Part shown: positions 19,775-29,638 of the stretch, piece after piece
Numbering within the stretch: the first letter of the stretch is position 1
How the letters are laid out: each line of letters starts with the position of its first letter
Origin: Pseudomonas sp. MTM4
GTDB taxonomy: Bacteria; Pseudomonadota; Gammaproteobacteria; Pseudomonadales; Pseudomonadaceae
Reading direction: 5' to 3'
DNA: 64,000 bases
Assembly (NCBI RefSeq): GCF_019355055.1
Contig: NZ_CP048411.1
Location: 868,001 to 932,000 of the forward strand
Notes under the pieces: model-generated
What the model was told of the DNA's origin: nothing
The model's input: only the letters and a program-made list of their open reading frames with translations
The model's database searches: none
Made by a program: the position numbers and the translations under genes

Positions 19775-20758
<984 letters not shown>

Positions 20759-21030
20759 TCAAAATGCCAATGGCGCTTGAACGCCACCTTTTATAACTTC
20801 TGCGCCAGAAAATCGGAATTCTAGGTCATTTCCGTATGTATCGCTCGTAGCATCCAGACGACGTCACGTTGCGGCAACCTTTGCAACGTAGAGTGTGATC
20901 GCAGCCAGAGACGCCGAGGCCGCGAGCATTAAAGGATATCGCGGCGTCGTTTGAGCGTAGCAGCCCCAAGAAAAACTACCGCGCCGAACGCCTGCCGGAC
21001 GGCCGATAGAGGCTACCCTAAGTGTGTTGG

Positions 21031-21984
21031 CTAGCGGGCTGCGCGCCCAGCAATAAAGCATAAGGCCTGGTACAGAGCCTCGGTCTTGGGCATCGCAAAC
21101 CCGGCATTCGCAGCTGCAGTCAGCGGAGCGGCATAGATCGCATCGAGCTCCAACGGGCGCCCGTGCGCATGATCGTGATACATGCTCGGCAGATAATTGG
21201 GCATATGATCAGTGGCCATCATCATCCGATCCACGAGCACGTCAGGTAGCGGATGACCACAAGCCGCTGCGGCTCCACAGGCTTCGAGCATGATTGACCT
21301 GACCAGCGCTCGACTGTCCGGATTGGACATTAGGGGCGCCGTGCCGGCATTCAGAAGCACAGAAAGGCCGTTATACGGTACGTTCCACACCAGCTTCTGC
21401 CAGCGTGCCTGCGCCAGATTGTCGGCCGCGTTGGAATCCACTCCCGCCGCGCGGAACATCGCCACGCCCTCTTCGACCAGCGCCTGCTGTTGCTCTAGGG
21501 TTGCAGCCGAACCCGAGTGATAGCCAAGGTTGACCCCGCCAAGCGCCTGATGCTCGACGACGCCTAACGCCGAGCGGTGCGCGCAGATGAAACAGAGGCC
21601 ACCAAGCAGATGAATGTTGTTCGGTAGAACCTGACGCAGGTCCTCCTCAACCCTCAGACCGTTCTGCAAGACCACAACCTTGGCATCCTCTCCCGCCGCC
21701 TCCACGATCAACGGGGCCAGCTCTGGATTACTGGTGCTTTTGGCACCAACCAGCAGCCAATCACACTTGGGCATATCCGCAGCGCTGCGATAGGCCTGCA
21801 CCGCATCCAGGTGCAACGAGCCATGCACCGTACTGTTTATCCGTAGCCCGCGCTGCAGGACCGTTTCGTATTCGCTGCGCAGTAGAAAGTGCACGTCATA
21901 GCCAGCGCGGGCGAGCATCACGCCATAAAAGCCGCCAATAGCACCGGTACCGATGATTCCGATTCGAGGGTTGGGTGCGGTCAT
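21031..21984 (-). CDS. Putative 2-dehydropantoate 2-reductase (PanE/ApbA family)
   Basis: A 317-residue NADP-dependent reductase. The Rossmann loop GIIGTGAIGGFYGVMLARAG is at residues 9-28, and the catalytic-lysine region WQKLVWNVPYNGLSVL is typical of ketopantoate reductases. Ketopantoate reductase makes pantoate for coenzyme A, but this family has several paralogues in pseudomonads and this one lies next to no pantothenate gene, so a different 2-oxo acid substrate is possible. GGAG eight bases upstream supports the start. The 281-base gap before cysB holds no gene I can support. Confidence 0.85.
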   Translation of the reverse strand: MTAPNPRIGIIGTGAIGGFYGVMLARAGYDVHFLLRSEYETVLQRGLRINSTVHGSLHLDAVQAYRSAADMPKCDWLLVGAKSTSNPELAPLIVEAAGEDAKVVVLQNGLRVEEDLRQVLPNNIHLLGGLCFICAHRSALGVVEHQALGGVNLGYHSGSAATLEQQQALVEEGVAMFRAAGVDSNAADNLAQARWQKLVWNVPYNGLSVLLNAGTAPLMSNPDSRALVRSIMLEACGAAAACGHPLPDVLVDRMMMATDHMPNYLPSMYHDHAHGRPLELDAIYAAPLTAAANAGFAMPKTEALYQALCFIAGRAAR

Positions 21985-22259
21985 GCAGGAACTCCATCTA
22001 CGGTTCAGTGGGACGCCATTAATGGCGCGCTTGCAGTCGCCACCTTATCAGCGTCCCAAGGCAGCGCCCAGCCGCCGCTAGCGGCCCGCTTTCCGGGCGC
22101 GAACCTACATTGAGCACACCGCAGTGCAGTCCGGCTTCAAGATTATTGTCGAGGCGAGGCAATACGCGATAAGGTTCCGCTCCCCGCTGCGCCCCAACGC
22201 TCCGCTCCGCCGCACCGGGATGGCTGGCGGACGACTCACGTGACCCTGACGAGTGACAG

Positions 22260-23336
22260 ATGGCTGATCTACCAATCGACGACCTAAACGTTGCATCCAA
22301 CGTGACCCTCATCACGCCGGAGCAACTGAAGCGTGAACTCCCGCTGACCGCCACGGCATTGCAGACCGTTTCACACGGGCGCCAGGTTGTCCGCGACATT
22401 CTCGACGGCAAAGACCACCGCCTGTTTCTGGTAATCGGTCCCTGCTCCATCCACGATCTCAAGGCCGCGCATGAGTATGCCGAACGCCTCAAGGTCCTGG
22501 CGGAGACGGTGTCCGACAGCCTGTTTCTCGTCATGCGGGTGTACTTCGAGAAGCCACGCACCACCGTCGGCTGGAAAGGCCTGATCAACGATCCCTACAT
22601 GGACGACTCGTTCAAGATTCAGGACGGCCTGCATATCGGTCGCAAGCTGCTACTGGACCTCGCCGAGATGGGGTTGCCTACCGCCACCGAAGCGCTGGAC
22701 CCCATCTCACCGCAATATCTGCAGGACCTGATCAGCTGGTCGGCAATCGGCGCCCGCACCACTGAATCCCAGACACACCGCGAGATGGCCTCAGGTCTAT
22801 CCTCTGCAGTGGGTTTCAAGAATGGTACGGACGGCAGCCTGACCGTCGCCATCAATGCGCTGCAATCCGTTTCCAGCCCGCACCGTTTCCTCGGTATCAA
22901 CCAGTCCGGTGGCGTATCCATCGTGACCACCAAGGGCAACTCCTACGGGCATGTGGTACTGCGCGGTGGCAATGGCAAGCCAAACTACGACTCGGTCAGC
23001 GTGGCGGTGTGCGAACAGGAATTGAACAAGGCTGGCGTTACCCCCAACATCATGGTCGACTGCAGCCATGCGAACTCCAACAAGGACCCTGCGCTGCAGC
23101 CTTTGGTCATGGAAAACGTGGCCAACCAGATCCTCGAGGGGAATAACTCAATCGTCGGATTGATGGTGGAAAGCCATTTGGGCTGGGGTAATCAGCCTAT
23201 TCCAAAAGACCTGTCGGACCTGAAATACGGGGTATCCGTTACCGACGCGTGCATCGATTGGGAAGCCACCGAGAAAGCCATTCTTGGCATGCATGCAAAG
23301 CTGAAGGATGTATTGCCCAAGCGCGCCCGCGGTTGA
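22260..23336 (+). CDS. 3-deoxy-7-phosphoheptulonate (DAHP) synthase, class I
   Basis: A 358-residue class I alpha aldolase (AroF/AroG/AroH type) that joins phosphoenolpyruvate and erythrose 4-phosphate in the first shikimate step. Landmarks are LVIGPCSIHDLKAA, RVYFEKPRTTVGWKG, SAIGARTTESQTHREMASG, and MVDCSHANSNKDP with metal-ligand residues. I cannot tell from sequence alone which aromatic amino acid inhibits it, so no paralogue letter is given. The 275-base upstream gap has no clear leader peptide. A strong terminator follows. Confidence 0.95.
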   Translation: MADLPIDDLNVASNVTLITPEQLKRELPLTATALQTVSHGRQVVRDILDGKDHRLFLVIGPCSIHDLKAAHEYAERLKVLAETVSDSLFLVMRVYFEKPRTTVGWKGLINDPYMDDSFKIQDGLHIGRKLLLDLAEMGLPTATEALDPISPQYLQDLISWSAIGARTTESQTHREMASGLSSAVGFKNGTDGSLTVAINALQSVSSPHRFLGINQSGGVSIVTTKGNSYGHVVLRGGNGKPNYDSVSVAVCEQELNKAGVTPNIMVDCSHANSNKDPALQPLVMENVANQILEGNNSIVGLMVESHLGWGNQPIPKDLSDLKYGVSVTDACIDWEATEKAILGMHAKLKDVLPKRARG

Positions 23337-23355
23337 CGGCTATTTCTGGTTCGAG

Positions 23356-23378
23356 AAAACGCCGCTTGCCGGCGTTTT
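23356..23378. terminator. Bidirectional terminator between DAHP synthase and the GNAT gene
   Basis: AAAACGCCG (23356-23364) and CGGCGTTTT (23370-23378) form a perfect nine-base stem with a five-base loop. A T-rich tail follows on the plus strand, and the A-tract gives a U-run on the minus strand. Confidence 0.85.
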
Positions 23379-23382
23379 CCTT

Positions 23383-23673
23383 TTATTCACTTTCGATAGT
23401 ATCCGTAGAGTTGCCCTGTCGCTCGATATACCGCTCTACGTACGAACAGGATGGAATCACCGTATAGCCTTCGCGCTTGGCGTAATCCAGCGCGTGCTGC
23501 GCCAGTACAGCTGCAACGCCACGGCCGCGGAGCGCATCAGGCACGAACGTCCGGTAAATATCCAGGGTCTGCTTACCCAAATCTACATAAGCCAGGTAGG
23601 CGCGATAGCCGTCCACGGTAGTTTCGAACTGGTGGCTCGTCCGGTCATGGTGGATGGTTAGCTTGTCGGTCAT
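23383..23673 (-). CDS. Small GNAT-like N-acetyltransferase (YjdJ/Gcn5-14 type)
   Basis: A 96-residue protein made almost entirely of the shortened GNAT fold. YRTFVPDALRGRGVAAVLAQHALDYA contains the acetyl-CoA loop RGRGVA, and GYTVIPSCSYVERYI is the hallmark end of the small PF14542 group. These proteins acetylate unknown small acceptors. It is convergent with DAHP synthase and shares its terminator. Substrate unknown. Confidence 0.88.
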   Translation of the reverse strand: MTDKLTIHHDRTSHQFETTVDGYRAYLAYVDLGKQTLDIYRTFVPDALRGRGVAAVLAQHALDYAKREGYTVIPSCSYVERYIERQGNSTDTIESE

Positions 23674-23997
23674 CTAGCCTCCTCAGCAGGCTTGCTGCCT
23701 TCAACTTGAGAGGTGCATGCGGAGCCCGCACATTCCCCATTTTCTTGTTTGTTTGACGACGCATGCTACCGCTATGTAAGACGTCGCTTCAATTGCTTAA
23801 AGCTAGTGATGCCTCTACGCCTGGGGGATTGATGCTTTTGATTTACGTAGCACTGCGAAGTGCAACTTTTCAGCATCCCGACTGGTCCATGTAACGAGTG
23901 CAACGCTGGTTCTGATTGTTTTTCAGCCAATCTGGCTAGCATATGCCGTGAAAGAATGAGCTTGCAGAAAAATTGTGGTAGCCGCTGCTTGCCTCAG

Positions 23998-24025
23998 TTT
24001 ACTTAGCGCAACTAATCGGTAGTAT
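23998..24025 (+). promoter_or_regulatory. Candidate oprI promoter
   Basis: TTTACT (23998-24003) and TAGTAT (24020-24025) are 16 bases apart, about 60 bases before the oprI start. The whole 411-base gap from 23674 to 24084 holds no gene; it is AT-richer than its surroundings, as expected for the strong control region of an abundant lipoprotein. The exact promoter is a guess from spacing. Confidence 0.35.
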
Positions 24026-24084
24026 GTGCGCGCCAACTTTCCATAACGGGAGTTGCCATGGATTTCATCCTTAAGGGGAACACG

Positions 24085-24339
24085 ATGAACAACGTTCTGA
24101 AATTTTCTGCTCTGGCTTTCGCCGCAGTTCTGGCTACTGGGTGCAGCAACAGCATGACTCAGGAAGGCGAAGCCCGTCTGACCGCGACCGAAGACGCCGC
24201 TGCCCGCGCTCAGGCCCGTGCCGACGAAGCGTACAGCAAGGCCGACGAGGCTCTGCAGGCTGCTCAGAAGGCTCAGCAGACTGCTGACGAAGCCAATGAG
24301 CGTGCGCTGCGTATGCTGGAACGTGCCAGCCGCAAGTAA
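24085..24339 (+). CDS. oprI: Major outer-membrane lipoprotein OprI
   Basis: An 84-residue Lpp-like lipoprotein. The signal peptide ends in the lipobox LATGC with the lipidated cysteine at residue 20. The mature part is an alanine-rich heptad coiled coil ([18 protein letters not shown]), and the protein ends in ASRK; the C-terminal lysine is the expected peptidoglycan attachment point. The start at 24085 ([10 protein letters not shown]) is the known OprI start and follows AAGGGG; an in-frame ATG nine codons upstream is rejected. An L,D-transpeptidase gene lies convergently just downstream. Confidence 0.96.
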   Translation: MNNVLKFSALAFAAVLATGCSNSMTQEGEARLTATEDAAARAQARADEAYSKADEALQAAQKAQQTADEANERALRMLERASRK

Positions 24340-24351
24340 GCTTCAGGCGAT

Positions 24352-24385
24352 AAAAAAAGCCGACCTGCTCCAGGTCGGCTTTTTT
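24352..24385. terminator. Strong bidirectional terminator between oprI and the L,D-transpeptidase gene
   Basis: GCCGACCTG and CAGGTCGGC flanked by A- and T-tracts form a near-perfect stem with a CTC loop, so it has a U-run in both directions. It serves two convergent genes. Confidence 0.92.
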
Positions 24386-24423
24386 ATGGGTGACGGATTA
24401 ACCTCTCGATTTAGCAGCTGCTG

Positions 24424-25386
24424 TCAGAAGATCGGGTCGTCCTGACTGGCCAATGCCTGCCCCTGCTCGGCAATCTGAATCGGCAAGCCGTCTTCACCAG
24501 CAATGATCTCCCGCACCATTTCCCAATCCAGTTGCAGCACACCGGCCGCTTCATCACGCTGAAGCAGCGTATTGACCACTACGGCGTGCTTATCCATGAG
24601 CGTCATGTGCTTGTCTTCGTCTTGCAACGGCGTATGCGCCTCCAGATAGATCTTGCCTTGGCTCACACCGAACTTGTAGGGCTCGTCAATGATCCGCACC
24701 GCAGTGCCGACCTTGACCCGCCCGGCCAGCTCTAGCACGTTGTGATTGAGCATGCGGAAGCAACCGTGACTGACACGCATGCCGATGCCGAACTTCTTGT
24801 TCGAACCGTGGATGAGGTAGCCGGGCATTGCCAGCGTCATCTTGTACGGGCCAAGCGGGTTATCCGGCCCCGGCGGGACGACTTTCGGCAGCGGATCGCC
24901 CTCGGCGGCGTGCTCGTCTCGAATCGACTGCGGCGGATACCAGGCAGGATTGTTGGTCATTGCTGAAATGCGGGTATTGCCTACAGGCGAACCCCATCCC
25001 TCCCGCCCGATTCCAAGGGGAAAGGTGTGTACGACGTTTTCGCCCTTCGGGTAGTAGTACAGCCGATACTCAGCCAGGTTGATCACGATGCCTTCACGCG
25101 GACCGGGCGGCAGAATGAAGCGCGTCGGCAGGATGATGTCGGTACCTTCACCCGGCAGCCATGGATCGACTCCCGGATTAGCCGCAACCAGCTCCAGATA
25201 GCCCAGATCATGCGTCTCGCCCAGCGCCGCGAAGGTGTCTTCGTATTTGGCCTTGATGACCTGGATCTGCCCAACCACGTCCTCGCCTTCCGGGGGCAAC
25301 GGCAACTCCAGCGCAGCGGAGCGGCCGGCCAACAGCAAAGCAGCGAAGGACAAACAGGAGGCGACTACAGACGCACGCGAGAGCAT
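24424..25386 (-). CDS. L,D-transpeptidase (ErfK/YbiS/YkuD family)
   Basis: A 320-residue exported enzyme. A signal peptide (SCLSFAALLLAGRSAA) precedes a LysM-like segment (YLELVAANPGVDPWLPGEG, about residues 60-85) and a YkuD domain with YLIHGSNKKFG and the catalytic RVSHGCFRM. Such enzymes form 3-3 cross-links or attach Braun-type lipoproteins to peptidoglycan through the C-terminal lysine. The convergent neighbour is OprI, the local Braun-lipoprotein homologue, so an OprI-anchoring role is attractive but inferred. Length is usual for the family. Confidence 0.92.
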   Translation of the reverse strand: MLSRASVVASCLSFAALLLAGRSAALELPLPPEGEDVVGQIQVIKAKYEDTFAALGETHDLGYLELVAANPGVDPWLPGEGTDIILPTRFILPPGPREGIVINLAEYRLYYYPKGENVVHTFPLGIGREGWGSPVGNTRISAMTNNPAWYPPQSIRDEHAAEGDPLPKVVPPGPDNPLGPYKMTLAMPGYLIHGSNKKFGIGMRVSHGCFRMLNHNVLELAGRVKVGTAVRIIDEPYKFGVSQGKIYLEAHTPLQDEDKHMTLMDKHAVVVNTLLQRDEAAGVLQLDWEMVREIIAGEDGLPIQIAEQGQALASQDDPIF

Positions 25387-25453
25387 CAGGGGTTCCTTGG
25401 AAAAATTGATCGTGTTGCCGGTGATTGTACTCGAAGCGATGGCGGCAGCCGAG

Positions 25454-25735
25454 CTACCAGGCGCTAACGGCAGACGAGAGGCCTTTGCGCTGTGCGCTCA
25501 GCGCGTCGCGGCATGCCGGACAGAGCTGGCGACTCTTGAGAATAGAGCGCTCGACATCCTGCCAGTGCGGTCGCGCAGGCAGAAAACCGCCACAGAGCGT
25601 ACGATCACCCCGGCCACTCAATTCGAGCTGACGCAACGCCAGATGCAGACGATTCTCGCGACAGGCGAAAAGGTCGAACTGCTCGTCCGGGACGATGAGG
25701 CGATAGGCAAATAGGGTCCAGGCTGGGCGCGGCAT
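25454..25735 (-). CDS. Hypothetical 93-residue cysteine-containing protein
   Basis: I do not recognise this family. The ATG at 25735 follows GGAG at about eight bases. The protein is soluble, with cysteines in FDLFACREN, RTLCGGFLPARPHW and RQLCPACRDAL; the CPAC pair together with the others could bind zinc or be redox-active. It lies between the L,D-transpeptidase and tesA genes, all on the minus strand, and a small gene occupies the same place in P. aeruginosa as I recall. That and the good ribosome binding site make it likely to be real. Confidence 0.6.
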   Translation of the reverse strand: MPRPAWTLFAYRLIVPDEQFDLFACRENRLHLALRQLELSGRGDRTLCGGFLPARPHWQDVERSILKSRQLCPACRDALSAQRKGLSSAVSAW

Positions 25736-25779
25736 CTGAGGCTCCAATCGAGGGCCGCGACAGTAGCCGCGCGCGCACC

Positions 25780-26385
25780 TCAAAGCAAGGGTTCGAGCAC
25801 TGGCCAGACGTTATCCAGCAGCCTCTGCTGCGCGCTGGCTGTAGGATGGATGCGATCGGGCTGCATCATGCCTTCGACCCCGCCTACGCCTTCAAGAAAA
25901 AACGGTACGTAAGGCAGTTCTTTGTCGGCGGCAAGCGAGTCGAACGCCTGGGCGAACGCCGTGGTGTATCGTTGGCCGAGATTCGGCGGCAACCGCATGC
26001 CCAGCAACAGCACCTTGGCATCTGCCTGCTGCGACATCTCGGTCATCGCCGCAAGATTCTGTTTCAATTGCGCCGGGGACTGACCACGCAGCCCATCGTT
26101 GCCGCCCAGCTCCAGAATCACCACCTCTGGCTCATGCTCATCGAGCAGCGCGGGCAGCCTGGAAAGCCCGCCGGCGCTGGTGTCGCCGCTGATCGAGGCG
26201 TTCACCACCCGATGATCCAACGCCTCATCTTCAAGACGTTGCTGAAGCAGATGGACCCACCCCTGGCTGGTTTCCAGCCCGAAAGCGGCGCTGATACTAT
26301 CCCCGACCACCAGCACCGTTCCCGCCAAGGCTCCCTGAGCCCAGCACAACAGCACCAGAACTCCACATTTAAGCCAATTTCGCAT
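25780..26385 (-). CDS. tesA: Periplasmic acyl-CoA thioesterase / arylesterase / lysophospholipase TesA
   Basis: A 201-residue SGNH hydrolase with an N-terminal signal peptide (WLKCGVLVLLCWAQGALA). Block I is VLVVGDSISAAFG with the serine nucleophile, block III is LELGGNDGLRG, and the Asp/His pair is in PDRIHPTASAQ. The start at 26385 follows GGAGA six bases upstream; the frame continues upstream into the divergent ybbA gene. Its start codon is only ten bases from that of ybbA, so each gene's promoter must lie in the other's coding region. Confidence 0.94.
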   Translation of the reverse strand: MRNWLKCGVLVLLCWAQGALAGTVLVVGDSISAAFGLETSQGWVHLLQQRLEDEALDHRVVNASISGDTSAGGLSRLPALLDEHEPEVVILELGGNDGLRGQSPAQLKQNLAAMTEMSQQADAKVLLLGMRLPPNLGQRYTTAFAQAFDSLAADKELPYVPFFLEGVGGVEGMMQPDRIHPTASAQQRLLDNVWPVLEPLL

Positions 26386-26395
26386 CGGAATCTCC

Positions 26396-27082
26396 ATGAG
26401 CGCCAGCATTCTCTACGCCCGGAACCTTAGCAAAGCGGTACCCAGCGCGGAAGGCGAGCTGGCGATACTCGACGATGTGTCCCTGAGCCTGAACAAGGGC
26501 GACAGCCTGGCTATCGTCGGCACTTCAGGTTCCGGCAAGTCGACCCTGCTCGGCCTGCTCGCCGGTTTGGACCTCCCCCGTTCGGGCGAGGTGCGACTGG
26601 TTGACCATTCATTAACCGAACTGGACGAAGATCAGCGCGCCAGGGTGCGTGCTGAACATGTCGGCTTCGTTTTCCAGTCGTTTCAACTGCTCGACAGCCT
26701 TAATGCGCTGGAAAACGTCATGCTCCCACTGGAGTTGCATGGCCGCCGCGATGCCCAGACGAAGGCGACCGAACTGCTCGAACGAGTCGGCCTCGGCGCT
26801 CGCCTGCACCACTATCCTCGCCAGCTGTCTGGTGGCGAGCAGCAACGTGTCGCGGTCGCCCGAGCCTTCGCCGCGGAACCCAAAATACTGTTTGCCGACG
26901 AGCCGACCGGCAATCTCGATAGCCACACCGGCGCGAACATCACCGAACTGCTTTTCGAACTGAATCGGGAGCGTGGCACGACACTCGTACTGGTGACCCA
27001 TGATGAGCGACTGGCACAGCGCTGCCAGCACCTGCTCCGCCTGGAAGGCGGCCGCGAACTGCGCGACGAGCAGACGCGATGA
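26396..27082 (+). CDS. ybbA: ABC transporter ATP-binding protein YbbA
   Basis: A 228-residue ATPase of the LolD/MacB-type group. Walker A is GTSGSGKST (about 42-50), the Q-loop is FVFQSFQLL, the signature is LSGGEQQRVAVARAF, and Walker B is ILFADEPTGNLD. It overlaps ybbP by four bases (ATGA), and the two form an exporter of the FtsX/MacB class. tesA is divergent, the same order as in E. coli, which hints at a lipid- or envelope-related task. The substrate is not known. Confidence 0.94.
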   Translation: MSASILYARNLSKAVPSAEGELAILDDVSLSLNKGDSLAIVGTSGSGKSTLLGLLAGLDLPRSGEVRLVDHSLTELDEDQRARVRAEHVGFVFQSFQLLDSLNALENVMLPLELHGRRDAQTKATELLERVGLGARLHHYPRQLSGGEQQRVAVARAFAAEPKILFADEPTGNLDSHTGANITELLFELNRERGTTLVLVTHDERLAQRCQHLLRLEGGRELRDEQTR

Positions 27083-29580
27083 AGCGCGTGCCCGCCAGCC
27101 GACTGGCTGCCCTGGCGCTGCGCCAATTGTTACGGGACGCGCGCGCCGGGGAACTGCGCGTGCTGTTCTTCGCATTGCTGATCGCCGTCGCGGCAAGCAC
27201 CGCCATCGGCTATTTCGGCGCACGCCTGAACGATGCGATGTTGCTGCGCGCCACCGAGTTTCTCGGTGCTGATCTGGTCTTGCGGGGCAGCGAACCCGCC
27301 GAGCCATCGCAGATTGAAGCTGGCCTGCGCCTACAGCTCGAGCACTCAGGTGTGGTGGAGTTTTCAAGCGTCGTCGCGACCGATGACAATCTGCAACTGA
27401 CCAGCGTCAAGGCCGCTGACAGCCACTACCCACTACGCGGCGAACTGCGCAGCGCGGCGGCGCCTTACCAGCCGGAACAATCCGGCCCCGGCCCGCAGCC
27501 AGGCGAGGCCTGGGCCGAAGCGCGCCTGTTCGCCGCGCTCGATCTGCAGATCGGCGACTACATCGAGGTCGGTAACAAGCCACTGCAGCTGACTCGAGTG
27601 CTGACTTACGAACCGGACCGAGTCGGAGATTTCTACAGCCTGACCCCTCGCGTCTTGATGCACCTCGACGACCTGGATTCGACCGGCGTCGTGCAGCCCG
27701 GTAGCCGCGTACGTTATCGCGAACTCTGGCGCGGCTCAGCGACTCAGCTCAAAGCCTATGAAGAGGCGATTAAACCTGAGCTGCAAGCGCATCAACGCAT
27801 CGAGACAGCCAAGGACGGCAATCGCCAGATCGGTGGTGCCTTGGGGCGCGCCGAGCGCTACCTGAACCTGGCCAGCCTGGCCGCAGTGCTGCTTGCCGGT
27901 GTCGCGGTAGCCTTGTCCGCCGCTCGTTTCGCCACTCGCCGCTTCGACGCCAGCGCCCTGCTGCGCTGCCTTGGGCTGTCCCGGCGCGAGGCGCTGACGC
28001 TCTACACATTGCAGCTGGGTTATCTAGGCCTGGTTGCCAGCGTAGCCGGCGCGTTGCTGGGTTGGGCGGCTCAACATGGTCTGTTTATCCTGCTGCGCGA
28101 CCTTGTGGTCAGCGAAGTGCCACCGGCCACGCTCTGGCCTGCTCTGGCAGGGATCGCCACAGGTTTGGTCGCCCTGGCTGGTTTCGCCTTGCCGCCGCTG
28201 GCTGCGTTAGGCCGCGTGCCGCCACTGCGGGTGCTGCGCCGTGACATGTTGCCGGTCCCACCTAGCTCCTGGCTGGTGTATGGAGCCGCGGTGTTAGCTC
28301 TAGGGCTGATCATGTGGCGCCTGAGCCTGGACTTGCAGATCACCCTGGCATTGCTAGGTGGCGGCTTGCTTGCCACCCTCGTACTCGGCGGGCTGCTGTT
28401 GCTGGCGTTGCGCGGATTGCGCCGCACCCTTTCGGGCGCCTCGCTGCGCTGGCGTCTCGGTCTTGGACAACTGCTCCGCCACCCGCTTGCGGCCGCCGGC
28501 CAATCACTGGCCTTTGGGCTGATTTTGCTGGCCATGGCGCTGATTGCGCTGCTGCGCGGCGAATTGCTCGATACCTGGCAAGACCAGCTACCAGACGACG
28601 CACCCAACCACTTCGTCCTTAACATTCTGCCGGCTGACCGCGATGCGTTCGCCGAACGTATCGAGAGCCTGTCGGATCACAGCGCACCCTTATATCCGGT
28701 GGTACCCGGTCGCCTGGTCGCGATCAACGGTGAGCCGGTACGTCAGCTGGTCAGCAAGGAAAGCCAGGGCGAGCGAGCGATTCGCCGGGACCTGAGCCTG
28801 ACCTGGGCGGCTGAGCTCCCTTCCGACAACCATCTGACGGCAGGCCATTGGTGGGACGGTAAACGCAGCGAGCTACCGGGCGTTTCTGTCGAAGCCGAAC
28901 TGGCCGAAAGTCTGCAGGTGGAGCTGGGCGACCGGCTCAGCTTCACAGTCGGCGGGCTGACCCGAGACGTCAGCGTAACAAGCTTGCGCGAGGTCAACTG
29001 GGACAGCTTCCAGCCTAACTTCTATATGATCTTCGAGCCGGGCACCTTGCAGGATGTGCCGGCCACCTACATGACCAGCTTTCACCTGCCCGAAGGCAAG
29101 GATCGCGAGCTGGTGCAGCTGGCACGAGACTTCCCATCGGCCACCATACTGCAGGTCGAAGCCCTGCTCAGTCAGCTGCGCAGCATCCTGGCGCAGGTTT
29201 CACTCGCGGTGGAATATGTGCTGATGTTCGTTCTGGCGGCGGGCCTGGCTGTACTGTTCGCGGGGCTGCAGGCGACGCTGGACGAACGCATCCGCCAGGG
29301 CGCACTTTTGCGCGCGCTGGGCGCAGAGCGCCGATTGTTGCTCAAAGCCAGACGTGCCGAATTCGGTGTACTCGGCGCGGCCAGTGGTCTGCTTGCCGCT
29401 CTGGGTTGCGAACTGGTCAGCGCCCTGCTCTATCACTTCGCCTTCGATTTACGCTGGCAGCCCCATCCCTGGCTCCTGCTGCTGCCACCGATTGGCGCGC
29501 TGCTGGTCGGTTCAGCCGGCGTGCTTGGTACGCGCCGGGCATTGAACGCCAGCCCACTTAGTGTGCTTCGCGAAAGCTAA
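27079..29580 (+). CDS. ybbP: ABC transporter permease YbbP (FtsX-like)
   Basis: An 833-residue inner-membrane permease. One N-terminal helix (about 25-45) and a large periplasmic domain are followed by FtsX helices around 265-380, a further transmembrane block around 395-490, a second periplasmic domain, and terminal FtsX helices from about 710 to 820. The protein ends NASPLSVLRES, typical of this family. ATGA overlap with ybbA shows a single unit. Such pairs act as mechanotransmitters or lipid/lipoprotein exporters; no specific substrate can be read. Confidence 0.93.
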   Translation: MKRVPASRLAALALRQLLRDARAGELRVLFFALLIAVAASTAIGYFGARLNDAMLLRATEFLGADLVLRGSEPAEPSQIEAGLRLQLEHSGVVEFSSVVATDDNLQLTSVKAADSHYPLRGELRSAAAPYQPEQSGPGPQPGEAWAEARLFAALDLQIGDYIEVGNKPLQLTRVLTYEPDRVGDFYSLTPRVLMHLDDLDSTGVVQPGSRVRYRELWRGSATQLKAYEEAIKPELQAHQRIETAKDGNRQIGGALGRAERYLNLASLAAVLLAGVAVALSAARFATRRFDASALLRCLGLSRREALTLYTLQLGYLGLVASVAGALLGWAAQHGLFILLRDLVVSEVPPATLWPALAGIATGLVALAGFALPPLAALGRVPPLRVLRRDMLPVPPSSWLVYGAAVLALGLIMWRLSLDLQITLALLGGGLLATLVLGGLLLLALRGLRRTLSGASLRWRLGLGQLLRHPLAAAGQSLAFGLILLAMALIALLRGELLDTWQDQLPDDAPNHFVLNILPADRDAFAERIESLSDHSAPLYPVVPGRLVAINGEPVRQLVSKESQGERAIRRDLSLTWAAELPSDNHLTAGHWWDGKRSELPGVSVEAELAESLQVELGDRLSFTVGGLTRDVSVTSLREVNWDSFQPNFYMIFEPGTLQDVPATYMTSFHLPEGKDRELVQLARDFPSATILQVEALLSQLRSILAQVSLAVEYVLMFVLAAGLAVLFAGLQATLDERIRQGALLRALGAERRLLLKARRAEFGVLGAASGLLAALGCELVSALLYHFAFDLRWQPHPWLLLLPPIGALLVGSAGVLGTRRALNASPLSVLRES

Positions 29581-29638
29581 GCCAGCGAAGCGCAAGTGCT
29601 TTTAGAATGTGCCTTTCTTGCCTTCCCCCGGATAACCT

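Noticed and set aside
22019..22588. A minus-strand frame in the gap before DAHP synthase
   Set aside because: More than half is antisense to the DAHP synthase gene, and the product is Arg/Ser-rich without a motif.
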